Below are positions 22,222 to 32,047 of a stretch of DNA of 35,072 nucleotides, piece by piece. How positions within the stretch are numbered: position 1 is the stretch's first letter; every line of letters begins with the position of its first letter. The translations under genes were made by a program, and so were the position numbers. This DNA is from Pseudomonadota bacterium (GTDB lineage: Bacteria > Pseudomonadota > Gammaproteobacteria > Burkholderiales > Burkholderiaceae_B). The stretch is taken from positions 1-35,072 of the forward strand of contig JAEWEV010000001.1 in NCBI GenBank assembly GCA_023389155.1. Reading direction: 5' to 3'. The notes under the pieces are model-generated. The model saw only the letters and a list, made by a program, of their open reading frames with translations, was not told the origin of the DNA and made no database searches.

Positions 22222-23091
22222 GCGGGTACCAGGGCCAATCCGGATGCTGCCGGCAAGGTCTGGTTGGTCGGCGCGGGTCCTGGTGATGCGGAACTGCTAA
22301 CGCTGAAGGCATACAGGATATTGCAGCAGGCAGATGTCTGGCTGGTTGATGATCTTGTCAGCGCAGATGTGCGAGCGCTGGCTCCTACTCATGTCCGCAT
22401 CGTATCGGTGGGCAAGCGTGGGGGGAGCCCATCCACCTCCCAGAGCTTCATTTTGCGTCTCATGGCACGCTATGCAAAATCGGGCTTGCAGGTAGCACGC
22501 GTCAAGGGGGGTGATCCCTTCATTTTCGGTCGTGGCGGTGAGGAGCTGGCCTGGCTGGGCGAGCGCGGCATTGCCGCCGAAGCGGTGGGTGGCATGACGG
22601 CAGGCCTGGCGTCGGCCAGCGCCCTGAACCTGCCCCTGACCCATCGCGAAGTGGCGCGCGGCGTGGCATTTGTGACCGCACACACGGCCGATAGCAGTCG
22701 ACCCGACTGGGCAGCCCTGGCGAAAAGTCAGCTGACCTTAGTCTGTTATATGGGGATGAGCCGTCATGAACAGTTGCAGCAGGAACTGCTGGATGCAGGA
22801 TTTCCTGCAGACCTGCCGGTTGCCGTGGTTGAGCGGGTCTCCTGTCGCAATGAGCGCAGTCTGATCACCACGCTGGTTGCCATGTCTGCCGACATTCGTG
22901 CTACAGGACTGGGCAGCCCCGCATTGCTGATACTGGGACGAGCCGTAGATTATCGTGTGCAGGCCAATGCCGAGCCGCTTTTGACAAACACGACAAATCC
23001 AGTCGTAATGACTATTGAAAGAGCGGACGTCCAAGGTTGCGGGCAAGCCGATATCGCCGCGGCCTGTTCCGTGCTGGCGCAAGCTGTGTAA
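22132..23091 (+). CDS. cobA: uroporphyrinogen-III C-methyltransferase (SUMT), nitrate operon
   Basis: Transfers two methyl groups from S-adenosylmethionine to uroporphyrinogen III, giving precorrin-2, the precursor of siroheme (and B12). The 319-residue protein has the family motifs WLVGAGPGDAELLTLKA, VGKRGG, RVKGGDPFIFGRGGEE and LPLTHR. The usual I-P-G-[IV]-T-A stretch reads V-G-G-M-T-A, a small deviation. The start is ATG 22132, overlapping the nasA stop by four bases; the first 30 residues are tandem hexapeptide repeats, so ATG 22168, 22186 or 22204 could also be used. Its place behind nasA implies that it boosts siroheme supply for NirB. It lacks the dehydrogenase/ferrochelatase half found in CysG. 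Confidence 0.87.
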   Translation: MTDAIKITGANTMTDANTMTDAIKMTNVKKAGTRANPDAAGKVWLVGAGPGDAELLTLKAYRILQQADVWLVDDLVSADVRALAPTHVRIVSVGKRGGSPSTSQSFILRLMARYAKSGLQVARVKGGDPFIFGRGGEELAWLGERGIAAEAVGGMTAGLASASALNLPLTHREVARGVAFVTAHTADSSRPDWAALAKSQLTLVCYMGMSRHEQLQQELLDAGFPADLPVAVVERVSCRNERSLITTLVAMSADIRATGLGSPALLILGRAVDYRVQANAEPLLTNTTNPVVMTIERADVQGCGQADIAAACSVLAQAV

Positions 23092-23394
23092 CTTCTGAGT
23101 CAGGAGATTCCAGATGCAGATCTGCGACTTTTCAGGCAGGAATGTCAGCTTTCGAGCTCATCATCGAACCCGTCCAAATCCTGGCGCAGATCCCGATCCC
23201 CGATTCAGATATACCTGTCTCCACGGGCATTCCTGCGGTTCATTTGTCGCAGCGTCACAAAAAAGGTCCGGCTGAGGCCGGACCTTTGCTGTTAAAAACC
23301 TTGCCGGGCAGATATATCAGCTTGATACTTTTGCCAGACTGTTGCCGGAGCAACGCTGCCGTCGCCAGCACAAGCCAGCTGCGGCTTTTGCAGA
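23092..23394. other. 303-bp convergent spacer between cobA and thiC
   Basis: Apart from the bidirectional terminator at 23262-23287, I see nothing in it. An open + frame (from 23037, with ATG at 23142) runs across the terminator into the thiC 3' end and shows no recognisable domain. Confidence 0.5.
23262..23287. terminator. bidirectional terminator between cobA and thiC
   Basis: AAAGGTCCGGC (23262-23272) and GCCGGACCTTT (23277-23287) form a perfect 11-bp stem with a TGAG loop. On the minus strand the stem runs into six T, a strong terminator for thiC. On the + strand only three T follow, a weaker stop for the nitrate operon. Confidence 0.85.
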
Positions 23395-25308
<1,914 letters not shown>

Positions 25309-25313
25309 TTTTT

Positions 25314-25338
25314 GCTCCAAAACAATTGAAATTGGAGC
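25314..25338 (-). promoter_or_regulatory. hairpin that can hide the thiC ribosome binding site
   Basis: On the minus strand, GCTCCAA (plus 25332-25338) pairs perfectly over 7 bp with TTGGAGC (plus 25314-25320), and the latter contains the GGAG ribosome binding site of thiC. The loop is 11 nt. It lies between the TPP aptamer and the start codon, so it looks like a translational expression platform. Confidence 0.6.
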
Positions 25339-25373
25339 CGAATACGGGACAGCCTTCGTGTTTACGAATGATC

Positions 25374-25446
25374 TCCCAGCATCGGCATTATCCGTACTGG
25401 TACAAAGGGACTCTCTCAACCACGCCGTTTTTGGCGCAGTACCCCT
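25374..25446 (-). promoter_or_regulatory. TPP riboswitch (THI box) upstream of thiC
   Basis: Read on the minus strand, the conserved blocks appear in order: GGGGT, a helper stem, GAGAG, CCCTTTG, ACCAGTAC, then GGATAATGCC and a closing GGGA. CCCTTTG, GGATAATGCC and the GAGA block are the pyrimidine- and pyrophosphate-sensor signatures of THI-box aptamers. The family binds thiamine pyrophosphate and represses thiamine genes. The aptamer ends about 65 nt before the thiC start codon. A small TTCGT/ACGAA hairpin follows at about 25353-25368. Confidence 0.93.
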
Positions 25447-25459
25447 GCTTGAACTGTAG

Positions 25460-25488
25460 AGTATAGGTGCTTATGCGAATCCAGACAA
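25460..25488 (-). promoter_or_regulatory. sigma-70 promoter of thiC
   Basis: On the minus strand TTGTCT (plus 25483-25488), a 17-nt spacer and TATACT (plus 25460-25465) form a good promoter. Transcription would begin about 7 nt downstream, just before the TPP aptamer, which supports the prediction. Confidence 0.65.
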
Positions 25489-25612
25489 GCGAATCCGTTT
25501 GGTCCAGAAACAAGTCGAATTCGGGCTCCCGAAAGCCAATGGCTCCGAAGGCCGGTGTTTCCGAATGGCTGGCATGACTGACGGAACCGATTTACTGCGA
25601 TCCCGCACATTT

Positions 25613-27028
25613 TCACGCCTGGCCGGACACGGCTGCCGATATTGTCTCCGGCATGCCGGGATGTGCTGCGTTGGCATCATGCTGCTGCACTGCAGCGACT
25701 TCTCCAATAATGAACAGGGCAGGCGATGCTGCCTGCGATGCCAGTGCATCCAGATCACGCAGAACGCCGGCGTGGGTTTTCTGCGTGGTTCGGGTTGCAT
25801 GGCTGACGACCGCAACCGGTGTGTCGGACGAACGACCGCGCTTTGTCAGTTCTTTGGTAATGCGCGCCGCGTTGACGGTGCCCATATATACCACCACCGT
25901 TTGTCGTGGGCGTGCCAGCGTATCCCAATCGATGGCGTTCTCGTCACGGCAGGTGTGGCCTGTGACAAAAAGCACCGATTGCGCATGATCGCGATGGGTC
26001 AGCGGAATACCGGCATAGGCGGAAGCGCCCAGGGCAGCGGTAACACCGGGAATGACACTACAGGCAATACCCTGCTCTTGAACGGCCTGCATCTCTTCGC
26101 CTCCTCTGCCAAAAATGAATGGGTCACCGCCTTTGAGGCGAACTACCCGCAGTCCCTTTTTGGCATGACTGATCAGCAGTTCGTTGATTTTATCCTGAGG
26201 GACCGAATGTCGGCCGCCGCGTTTTCCTACCGGAACCCGGTCGGCATCGCGACGGATCAGGGTCATGATTTCATCTGAAATCAGCGCATCATGAAAGACG
26301 ATATCGGCCTGTTGTATCGCCTGCAGTGCATTCAGGGTGAGCAGCCCAGGATCGCCAGGACCGGCGCCCACCAGTGTGACTTCGCCGTGCTGCGGCACGC
26401 CCTTATCCAATTGCGTCTGTAATATCGATTCGGCGCCCGCTGTATCTCCGTTCTGAGCAACGCTGGCAAACCGGCTGCTGAACAGCATTTCCCAAAAGCG
26501 CCGTCTCTCGGTCAGCGAGCCAAGGCGTTGCTTGACCTCAGCCCGCCAGCGACCGGCGATCGCAGCCATATTGCCAAACTTCTGGGGGATCAGCGTTTCC
26601 AGCTGCTGGCGCAGTTGCCGGATCAGAACCGGGGCTGTGCCATTACTGCTGATCGCAATCTGTACCGGGGAGCGATCAATGACAGAAGGCACAATATAGG
26701 AACACAGATCTGGATTGTCCACGACGTTGACCAGTTTCTTGCGTGCTTCTGCGGCATCGGATACAGCCTGGTTTACGCGAACATCATCAGTTGCCGCGAC
26801 TGCCAGGAATACTTCGTCAAGCAGGGGCGGCTCGAACTGGCTGCCACGCAACAGCACTTTCCCCTGATCGACCCACAATTTCAGTTGTGGTGTCAGGTCC
26901 GGCGCTACCAGATGGACACAGGCGTTCGCATCAATTAATGCGTGCGTTTTGCGTTCGGCAACCGTGCCACCGCCAACGACCAGCACCGGGCGGCCGGCCA
27001 GATTGGCAAATAAGGGGAAGGTCTGCAT
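25613..27028 (-). CDS. cysG: siroheme synthase (multifunctional CysG)
   Basis: A 471-residue fusion. The N-terminal half (1-205) is the precorrin-2 dehydrogenase/ferrochelatase: NAD-binding VVGGGTVAERK at 17-27, Asp104 (NVVD) and Ser128 (AISS), both at the same positions as the catalytic residues of E. coli CysG. The C-terminal half (about 215-471) is the SAM-dependent uroporphyrinogen-III methyltransferase: LVGAGPGDPGLLTL, VGKRGGRHSVPQ, RLKGGDPFIFGRGGEE, IPGVTAALGASAYAGIPLTHR. It makes siroheme for CysI and NirB. It is divergent from cysJ-cysI, as expected for shared control by sulfur status. Start ATG 27028; no strong ribosome binding site is visible. Confidence 0.95.
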   Translation of the reverse strand: MQTFPLFANLAGRPVLVVGGGTVAERKTHALIDANACVHLVAPDLTPQLKLWVDQGKVLLRGSQFEPPLLDEVFLAVAATDDVRVNQAVSDAAEARKKLVNVVDNPDLCSYIVPSVIDRSPVQIAISSNGTAPVLIRQLRQQLETLIPQKFGNMAAIAGRWRAEVKQRLGSLTERRRFWEMLFSSRFASVAQNGDTAGAESILQTQLDKGVPQHGEVTLVGAGPGDPGLLTLNALQAIQQADIVFHDALISDEIMTLIRRDADRVPVGKRGGRHSVPQDKINELLISHAKKGLRVVRLKGGDPFIFGRGGEEMQAVQEQGIACSVIPGVTAALGASAYAGIPLTHRDHAQSVLFVTGHTCRDENAIDWDTLARPRQTVVVYMGTVNAARITKELTKRGRSSDTPVAVVSHATRTTQKTHAGVLRDLDALASQAASPALFIIGEVAAVQQHDANAAHPGMPETISAAVSGQA

Positions 27029-27365
27029 AAGAATGGGAATGAATTGGGAAAATCGGAATGAGGCGCGAATTGGAGTTATATCTTTATTACAAGTGTAATC
27101 GTAGCGTTTTTACAAATAATGAAAAAATATATATCCGCTTATAGCTTAGCACTAATAGTAATAAGTAGATTTTACGTCTGGTCGGGGCTTATATAGTTAG
27201 AAGTAATGTTGAAATGACATATCTGTCGTTCGTGTGTTTGTCATTCATTGCTAGCATGGCCCGGTATAAATAGTAAATCAACAAGTGACAAGCCGCGCAG
27301 GACGCGGGTCTGACGACCATTCTGCTGCTGAGTGAGCATTGTCCGTGCGCAGGGAAATCAGACAT
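27029..27365. promoter_or_regulatory. cysG / cysJ divergent regulatory region
   Basis: A 337-bp AT-rich spacer with no gene. ATTACA-AG-TGTAAT at 27086-27099 is a perfect palindrome near the cysG side. AATGACA (27213-27219) and TGTCATT (27239-27245) are perfect inverted arms 19 nt apart, upstream of a candidate -10 TATAAA at 27265-27270 for cysJ that lacks a good -35; this suggests an activated promoter, perhaps by CysB. A CCGCG/CGCGG hairpin lies in the likely cysJ leader (about 27291-27306). Assignments to a regulator are inference. Confidence 0.4.
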
Positions 27366-29192
27366 ATGAGCTATCCTCCTCTATCGGGGTTACCGATAAA
27401 CTCGGATATGTTATCCGAATTGCAGAAAAATCTATCGGGCTTGAATCCGCTACAGACCGCCTGGTTGTCAGGCTATCTGTGGGCGCGCAGCCAGCAAATG
27501 GACATGCCTGCTGCGGCTGGTGCTGCGCCAGGCGTTGCTGCACCAGCCGCAGAGCCGGTCAGTCCCGTTCTGGTCCTGTCGGCCTCCCAGACCGGGAATG
27601 CCCGTCGTGTTGCGCAGTCGCTTCACGAGAAACTGCAGACCGCTGGTGTCGCCAGCATCCTGAAAAATGCAGGTGACTATAAAAGCCGCCAGCTCGCTTC
27701 GGAGCGACTGGTTCTGCTGGTTGCGTCCACGCAGGGAGACGGCGAGCCGCCTGAGGAAGCACTCACACTGCACAAGACGCTGTTCGGCAAAAAGGCTCCC
27801 GAGGTCAAGGCATTGAAGTACGCGGTGCTGGGACTTGGCGATAGTTCGTATCCCGATTTCTGTCAGGCTGCCAGGGATTTTGATACCCGTTTGAACGAAC
27901 TGGGCGCAGAAAGACTTTTTGAACGCGTAGATTGCGATCTGGACTATCAGGCCGCCGCCGATGCTTGGGTGGAGCAGACTGTCGCGTGGCTGGTCGAGCA
28001 TGAAACCCGCAGCACAAGCGCAGATGCTCCGGGCAGTGTCAGCGCCCTGGTCAGTGAGCCCCAGGTGCATGAGCAGATTTACACCCGCGAAAAGCCCTTC
28101 ACCGCCGCCATTCTGACCAATCAGAAAATTACCAGCAGACAGTCCCTGAAAGATGTCCGGCATCTGGAGTTTGACCTGGCCGGCTCTGGTATTCGCTATC
28201 AACCCGGCGATGCATTGGGGGTATGGTTCCGCAATGATTCCTCCCTGGTCGATTCCATACTTTCTTCAGTCAGCCTGGACGGGTCGGAAACGATCAGCCT
28301 GAATGATGGCAAGACGCTGCCAATCCGCGATGCTCTGGTGCAGCATCTGGAAATCACCCAGAATACACCTGCCTTCGTCAAAGGGTATGCGCAGATTACC
28401 GGCGACAAGGCCCTGCTTGACTTGAGCGCAGACAACAAGGCACTGCAGGACTATATTGCTCAGACACCCATTGATGTGGTCTTGCGTCGCGTGCCCCATG
28501 CGCTTACGGCAGAGCAGCTGCTGGGCCTGCTTCGTCCTCTGACACCGCGGCTGTATTCGATTGCCTCGGCTCAGGAAGAGGTTGGTGAAGAAGTACATAT
28601 TACCGTGGGTCTGGTTGAATACGAACAGGATACCAGGCAGTATCTGGGCGGCGCCTCGGGCTATCTAAACCGTAGGCTCGAAGCCGGCGACGAAGTCGAG
28701 ATTTTTATCGAGCCTTCGGCGCATTTTCGCCTGCCTCAGGATCCCCAGACACCGATCATCATGATTGGTGCTGGCACCGGCATTGCACCGTTTCGCGCCT
28801 TCTTGCAGAAACGCGACGCTGACGATGCCGAAGGACAAAACTGGCTGATTTTCGGCAACCAGTCGTTCAAGGATGATTTTCTTTATCAGCTGGAATGGCA
28901 GCAGCTGGCCAAGTCGGAACGCCTGTCGCGATACAGTTTTGCCTGGTCCCGGGATCAGCAGGAAAAAGTCTATGTGCAGCACAAGCTGCTGCAGGAAAGC
29001 GCAGAGCTGTGGCAATGGCTGCAGAAAGGTGCGCACCTCTATGTATGTGGCGATGCCAGTCGCATGGCCAAGGACGTCGAATCGGCGCTGCTCGAAGTGA
29101 TCGCCCGCGAAGGCTCACTAAGTGCCGAGGATGCCGATGCCTATCTGGACGAGCTGCGCGAGTCGCACCGCTATCAGCGCGACGTATATTGA
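27366..29192 (+). CDS. cysJ: sulfite reductase flavoprotein alpha component
   Basis: NADPH-dependent flavoprotein that passes electrons to CysI for sulfite reduction to sulfide. 608 residues. Order: an N-terminal linker (LQKNLSGLNPLQTAWLSGYLW is a conserved segment), a flavodoxin-like FMN domain from about residue 65 (SASQTGNARRVA, STQGDGEPPEEA, LGLGDSSY), a FAD domain (RYQPGDALGVW, RLYSIAS), and an NADPH-binding domain (IGAGTGIAPFRAF, YVCGDASRMAKDVE), ending RYQRDVY exactly as in E. coli CysJ. Start ATG 27366 has GGGA at 27352-27355; upstream in-frame starts at 27339 lack support. It is followed after 9 nt by cysI. Confidence 0.95.
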   Translation: MSYPPLSGLPINSDMLSELQKNLSGLNPLQTAWLSGYLWARSQQMDMPAAAGAAPGVAAPAAEPVSPVLVLSASQTGNARRVAQSLHEKLQTAGVASILKNAGDYKSRQLASERLVLLVASTQGDGEPPEEALTLHKTLFGKKAPEVKALKYAVLGLGDSSYPDFCQAARDFDTRLNELGAERLFERVDCDLDYQAAADAWVEQTVAWLVEHETRSTSADAPGSVSALVSEPQVHEQIYTREKPFTAAILTNQKITSRQSLKDVRHLEFDLAGSGIRYQPGDALGVWFRNDSSLVDSILSSVSLDGSETISLNDGKTLPIRDALVQHLEITQNTPAFVKGYAQITGDKALLDLSADNKALQDYIAQTPIDVVLRRVPHALTAEQLLGLLRPLTPRLYSIASAQEEVGEEVHITVGLVEYEQDTRQYLGGASGYLNRRLEAGDEVEIFIEPSAHFRLPQDPQTPIIMIGAGTGIAPFRAFLQKRDADDAEGQNWLIFGNQSFKDDFLYQLEWQQLAKSERLSRYSFAWSRDQQEKVYVQHKLLQESAELWQWLQKGAHLYVCGDASRMAKDVESALLEVIAREGSLSAEDADAYLDELRESHRYQRDVY

Positions 29193-29201
29193 GGATTGAT
29201 C

Positions 29202-30947
29202 ATGAGTGAAATTAAAGCGCCGGCAGAAAAACTGTCGGATAACGAACGACTGAAAGGCAATAGCAGATACTTGCGCGGTACGATTGCCGATGATCTGAAA
29301 GATCCGCTGACTGGCGGCTTTCGCGGAGATAACTTTCATCTGATCCGCTTTCACGGTATGTACGAGCAGGACGATCGTGATATTCGTGCCGAACGGGTAG
29401 AACAGAAACTGGAACCGTTGAAAAACGTGATGTTACGCTGTCGCATGCCTGGTGGTGTTATTACGCCTGCGCAATGGCTGGGAATTGACGAGTTTGCGAC
29501 ATCGCATACCATGTATGGCAGCATTCGTATTACCAACCGCCAGACCTTTCAATATCACGGTGTTCTGAAACAGAATATCAGGCCAACCCATCAGTGGCTG
29601 CATCAGCTTGGTCTGGATTCCATTGCGACTGCAGGCGATGTCAATCGTAATGTGCTCTGCACCTCAAATCCTGTTGAGTCTGAACTGCATCTCGAAGCCT
29701 GGGAATGGGCAAAAAAAATATCCGAGCACCTGCTGCCCAAGACACAGGCCTATGCAGAGATCTGGCTGGACGGCGAGAAGGTTCAAAGTACCGATACCGA
29801 TACGCTTGAGCCGATACTGGGCAAAAGCTACCTGCCGCGAAAATTTAAAACCACGGTTGTCATCCCTCCGCAAAACGATGTGGATTTGCATGCCAACGAT
29901 CTGAATTTCATTGCGATACAGGAAAAAGGAAAACTGGTCGGGTTCAATGTGCTGATCGGCGGCGGACTGTCCATGGAGCACGGCAATACCGCGACATTCC
30001 CTACGACAGCCTATGAATTCGGATTTATTCCACTTGCCAAAACGCTGGACACGGCGGCGGCTGTTGTCATGGCACAGAGAGATCTGGGCAATCGCAGCAA
30101 TCGCAAGGCGGCAAAAACTCGCTACACCATTCTTCGCGTTGGTCTGGAGGGCTTCAAAGCCGAGGTAGAAAAGCGAATGGGTTTTGCATTTGAAGCGATA
30201 CGCCCTTATGAGTTTACGGATCGTGGCGATCGCATCGGCTGGGTACATGGGATCGATAAAAAATGGCATTTGACCCTGTTTATCGAGAACGGACGGGTGC
30301 TTGACTATCCCGGCAAAACGCTGAAAACCGGTCTGCGAGAGATCGCCCGGATTCACAAAGGTGATTTTCGATTGACAGCCAACCAGAATCTGATCGTGGC
30401 GAACGTTGCCCGCACAGACAAGGCCGCAATCGAGAAGCTTGCGCGCGAGCATGGTCTGATCAGCGATAGCGTGACCGTGCAGCGTGAGAACTCCATGGCA
30501 TGTGTGGCGTTGCCAACCTGTCCGCTAGCGATGGCGGAAGCAGAGCGTTTTCTGCCTACATTTATCGATCGCATGGACGAAATCATGGCGCGACACGGTT
30601 TGAAGGACGAGTTCATTGTGACGCGCGTGACCGGATGTCCAAACGGCTGCGGCAGGGCAATGCTGGCAGAAGTGGGGCTGGTCGGAAAAGCGGTAGGGCG
30701 CTATAACCTGCATCTGGGTGGCAACCGGATCGGAACCCGCATTCCCCGGCTCTTCAAGGAAAACATTACCGAAGATGAAATCCTGGGTATCCTGGATGAA
30801 CACATTGGGCATTGGGCAACAGAGCGTGAGGCAGATGAGGGTTTCGGTGATTTCCTGATCCGCACCGACGTTGTCAAGCCCGTGGTTAACCCTTCAGTAG
30901 ACTTTCATGATGCCAGCAAGGTGCCGGCGGAAGCGGTAAGCGCCTGA
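29202..30947 (+). CDS. cysI: sulfite reductase hemoprotein beta component
   Basis: Catalytic subunit reducing sulfite to sulfide by six electrons at a siroheme-[4Fe-4S] centre. 581 residues. Cluster ligands Cys434, Cys440 (CVALPTC), Cys479 and Cys483 (GCPNGC) fall at the same numbers as in E. coli CysI. Conserved blocks MRCR/LRCRMPGG, GSIRITNRQTFQYHG and NVLCTSNP are present, including siroheme- and sulfite-binding Arg and Lys residues. Start ATG 29202 has GAGGA at 29191-29195, right on the cysJ stop; a TTG two codons earlier is less likely. The operon ends in an 18-bp stem terminator. CysG, next door, supplies its siroheme. Confidence 0.96.
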   Translation: MSEIKAPAEKLSDNERLKGNSRYLRGTIADDLKDPLTGGFRGDNFHLIRFHGMYEQDDRDIRAERVEQKLEPLKNVMLRCRMPGGVITPAQWLGIDEFATSHTMYGSIRITNRQTFQYHGVLKQNIRPTHQWLHQLGLDSIATAGDVNRNVLCTSNPVESELHLEAWEWAKKISEHLLPKTQAYAEIWLDGEKVQSTDTDTLEPILGKSYLPRKFKTTVVIPPQNDVDLHANDLNFIAIQEKGKLVGFNVLIGGGLSMEHGNTATFPTTAYEFGFIPLAKTLDTAAAVVMAQRDLGNRSNRKAAKTRYTILRVGLEGFKAEVEKRMGFAFEAIRPYEFTDRGDRIGWVHGIDKKWHLTLFIENGRVLDYPGKTLKTGLREIARIHKGDFRLTANQNLIVANVARTDKAAIEKLAREHGLISDSVTVQRENSMACVALPTCPLAMAEAERFLPTFIDRMDEIMARHGLKDEFIVTRVTGCPNGCGRAMLAEVGLVGKAVGRYNLHLGGNRIGTRIPRLFKENITEDEILGILDEHIGHWATEREADEGFGDFLIRTDVVKPVVNPSVDFHDASKVPAEAVSA

Positions 30948-31058
30948 TCCTGTTCTGCTGCAGGTCATATCACGTGCTACCGACGGGTAGGCAGGTTGTG
31001 GCCGGTTATGAATTTGCGCTTATAGCGTTTAGATTTATAGAACGCCTTATGGAAGAAT

Positions 31059-31101
31059 GACAAACAGCCATCTGCAACATGATTGCAGATGGCTGTTTGT
31101 C
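31059..31101. terminator. 18-bp stem terminator between cysI and the XRE regulator
   Basis: GACAAACAGCCATCTGCA (31059-31076) pairs perfectly with the segment at 31084-31101 around a 7-nt loop. Because the gene pair is convergent and the stem ends are A/T-rich on both sides, it probably stops transcription in both directions. Confidence 0.8.
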
Positions 31102-31128
31102 TTGCGGGATGCGTGACGCTGACGCGGA

Positions 31129-31554
31129 TCAGGCGCTTTTCAGGTAGGCCTTGATATTGGCAGCAAGTTCCTTGCGCTGTTTGCCATTAAGTGAAACGAG
31201 GGCGGCTGTTTCTTTTCTGGTCAGCGTTTTGAACAAGGATTCACGCGCCGCAATTTCCGGAGCAACAAAGTTGCTTTCTGGAAGAATAGGCAGTGTTCCA
31301 TTGATCAGCCAGTCGGAATTGACGCCAAAGAAAACGGCAAGTCGGCTGACAATTTGCGCCGAAGGGCTGATCCTGCGATTGCCCATTTCATAGTTTGCAA
31401 TTGTGCTTTGAGAGACACCGAGTTCGAGCGCCAGTTCATTCTGATTCATGCCATGATGAATCTTGCGAAGATAGTGCAGGCGCTCGGCGAACGTGCCGAG
31501 TTTTGCCGCAGCACGAAGGTCTGGCGAGGATTCAGGATGTTTTCTAGTAGCCAT
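31129..31554 (-). CDS. XRE-family (Cro/CI-type) transcriptional regulator
   Basis: A 141-residue DNA-binding protein. A helix-turn-helix of the XRE family spans about residues 22-78: FAERLHYLRKIHHGMNQNELALELGVSQSTIANYEMGNRRISP, with the usual Q-x-x-L-A-x-x-x-G-V-S-x-x-T-I-x-x-Y-E pattern; LAVFFGVNSDWLINGT is the typical following helix. The C-terminal 45 residues (AARESLFKTLTRKETAALVSLNGKQRKELAANIKAYLKSA) are helical and basic, of unknown role. Start ATG 31554; a TTG five codons upstream (31569) is less likely. A TTAC-N5-GTAA palindrome at 31576-31588 lies just upstream and could be an autoregulatory operator. The target is unknown; neither the cys genes nor proB need such a regulator in relatives I know. 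Confidence 0.82.
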   Translation of the reverse strand: MATRKHPESSPDLRAAAKLGTFAERLHYLRKIHHGMNQNELALELGVSQSTIANYEMGNRRISPSAQIVSRLAVFFGVNSDWLINGTLPILPESNFVAPEIAARESLFKTLTRKETAALVSLNGKQRKELAANIKAYLKSA

Positions 31555-32047
31555 ATGAGATAAACCCAATAAATGTTACAACTGGTAAATGCTAGCTAAT
31601 AATGATAGCCGGGTTTGTGCTTTTTTCTTTAACAATTGTCACTTTTTTACGTTTTTTGAACTAAAAATTTTCTTTTGTTGATGTTTTGTCGCGCTGAGAA
31701 TCTGCGGCAGCACTAAATCCCATCCTGATTTCAACAGTCATATCGAAAATGCGATATGCGGCATCGAATATCATCAGAAGTTATTTTCTGATGAGCTGTG
31801 ATAGTTTCTGCTTCACCAGGAGGTATCGCAAAAGCGTAGGCCTGGCGTCTCGCAACATGGATCTGTGACGTATCAATGGCGTACTGTGATAATGTACGTA
31901 TTGATTGATCATCGAAAATAATCGGGTATTGAAACCAATGGATTTTCGAAAAAGCTGCCAGAATTTGCCGGAGCACCGACAGCAGTATCAATCATCTGAT
32001 CTTCATTCAATCATTATCACACAACGGTCAATGATTAATACAGAGCA
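31555..32047. other. 493-bp AT-rich spacer with several inverted repeats
   Basis: No recognisable gene. It holds the XRE upstream region, a TTAC-N5-GTAA palindrome (31576-31588), hairpin CATATCG/CGATATG (31739-31758), hairpin TCATCAGAA/TTCTGATGA (31771-31794) and a nested inverted repeat ATCAAT..GTAC..GTAC..ATTGAT (31872-31905). A minus-strand frame of 86 codons (31731-31991) is open across these hairpins, but its protein shows no domain I know; it could be a degraded or very young gene. Confidence 0.45.

Noticed and set aside
25309..25419. N-terminal extension of thiC in frame.
   Set aside because: This stretch contains the TPP aptamer and the ribosome binding site hairpin; ATG 25308 gives a normal ThiC N-terminus.
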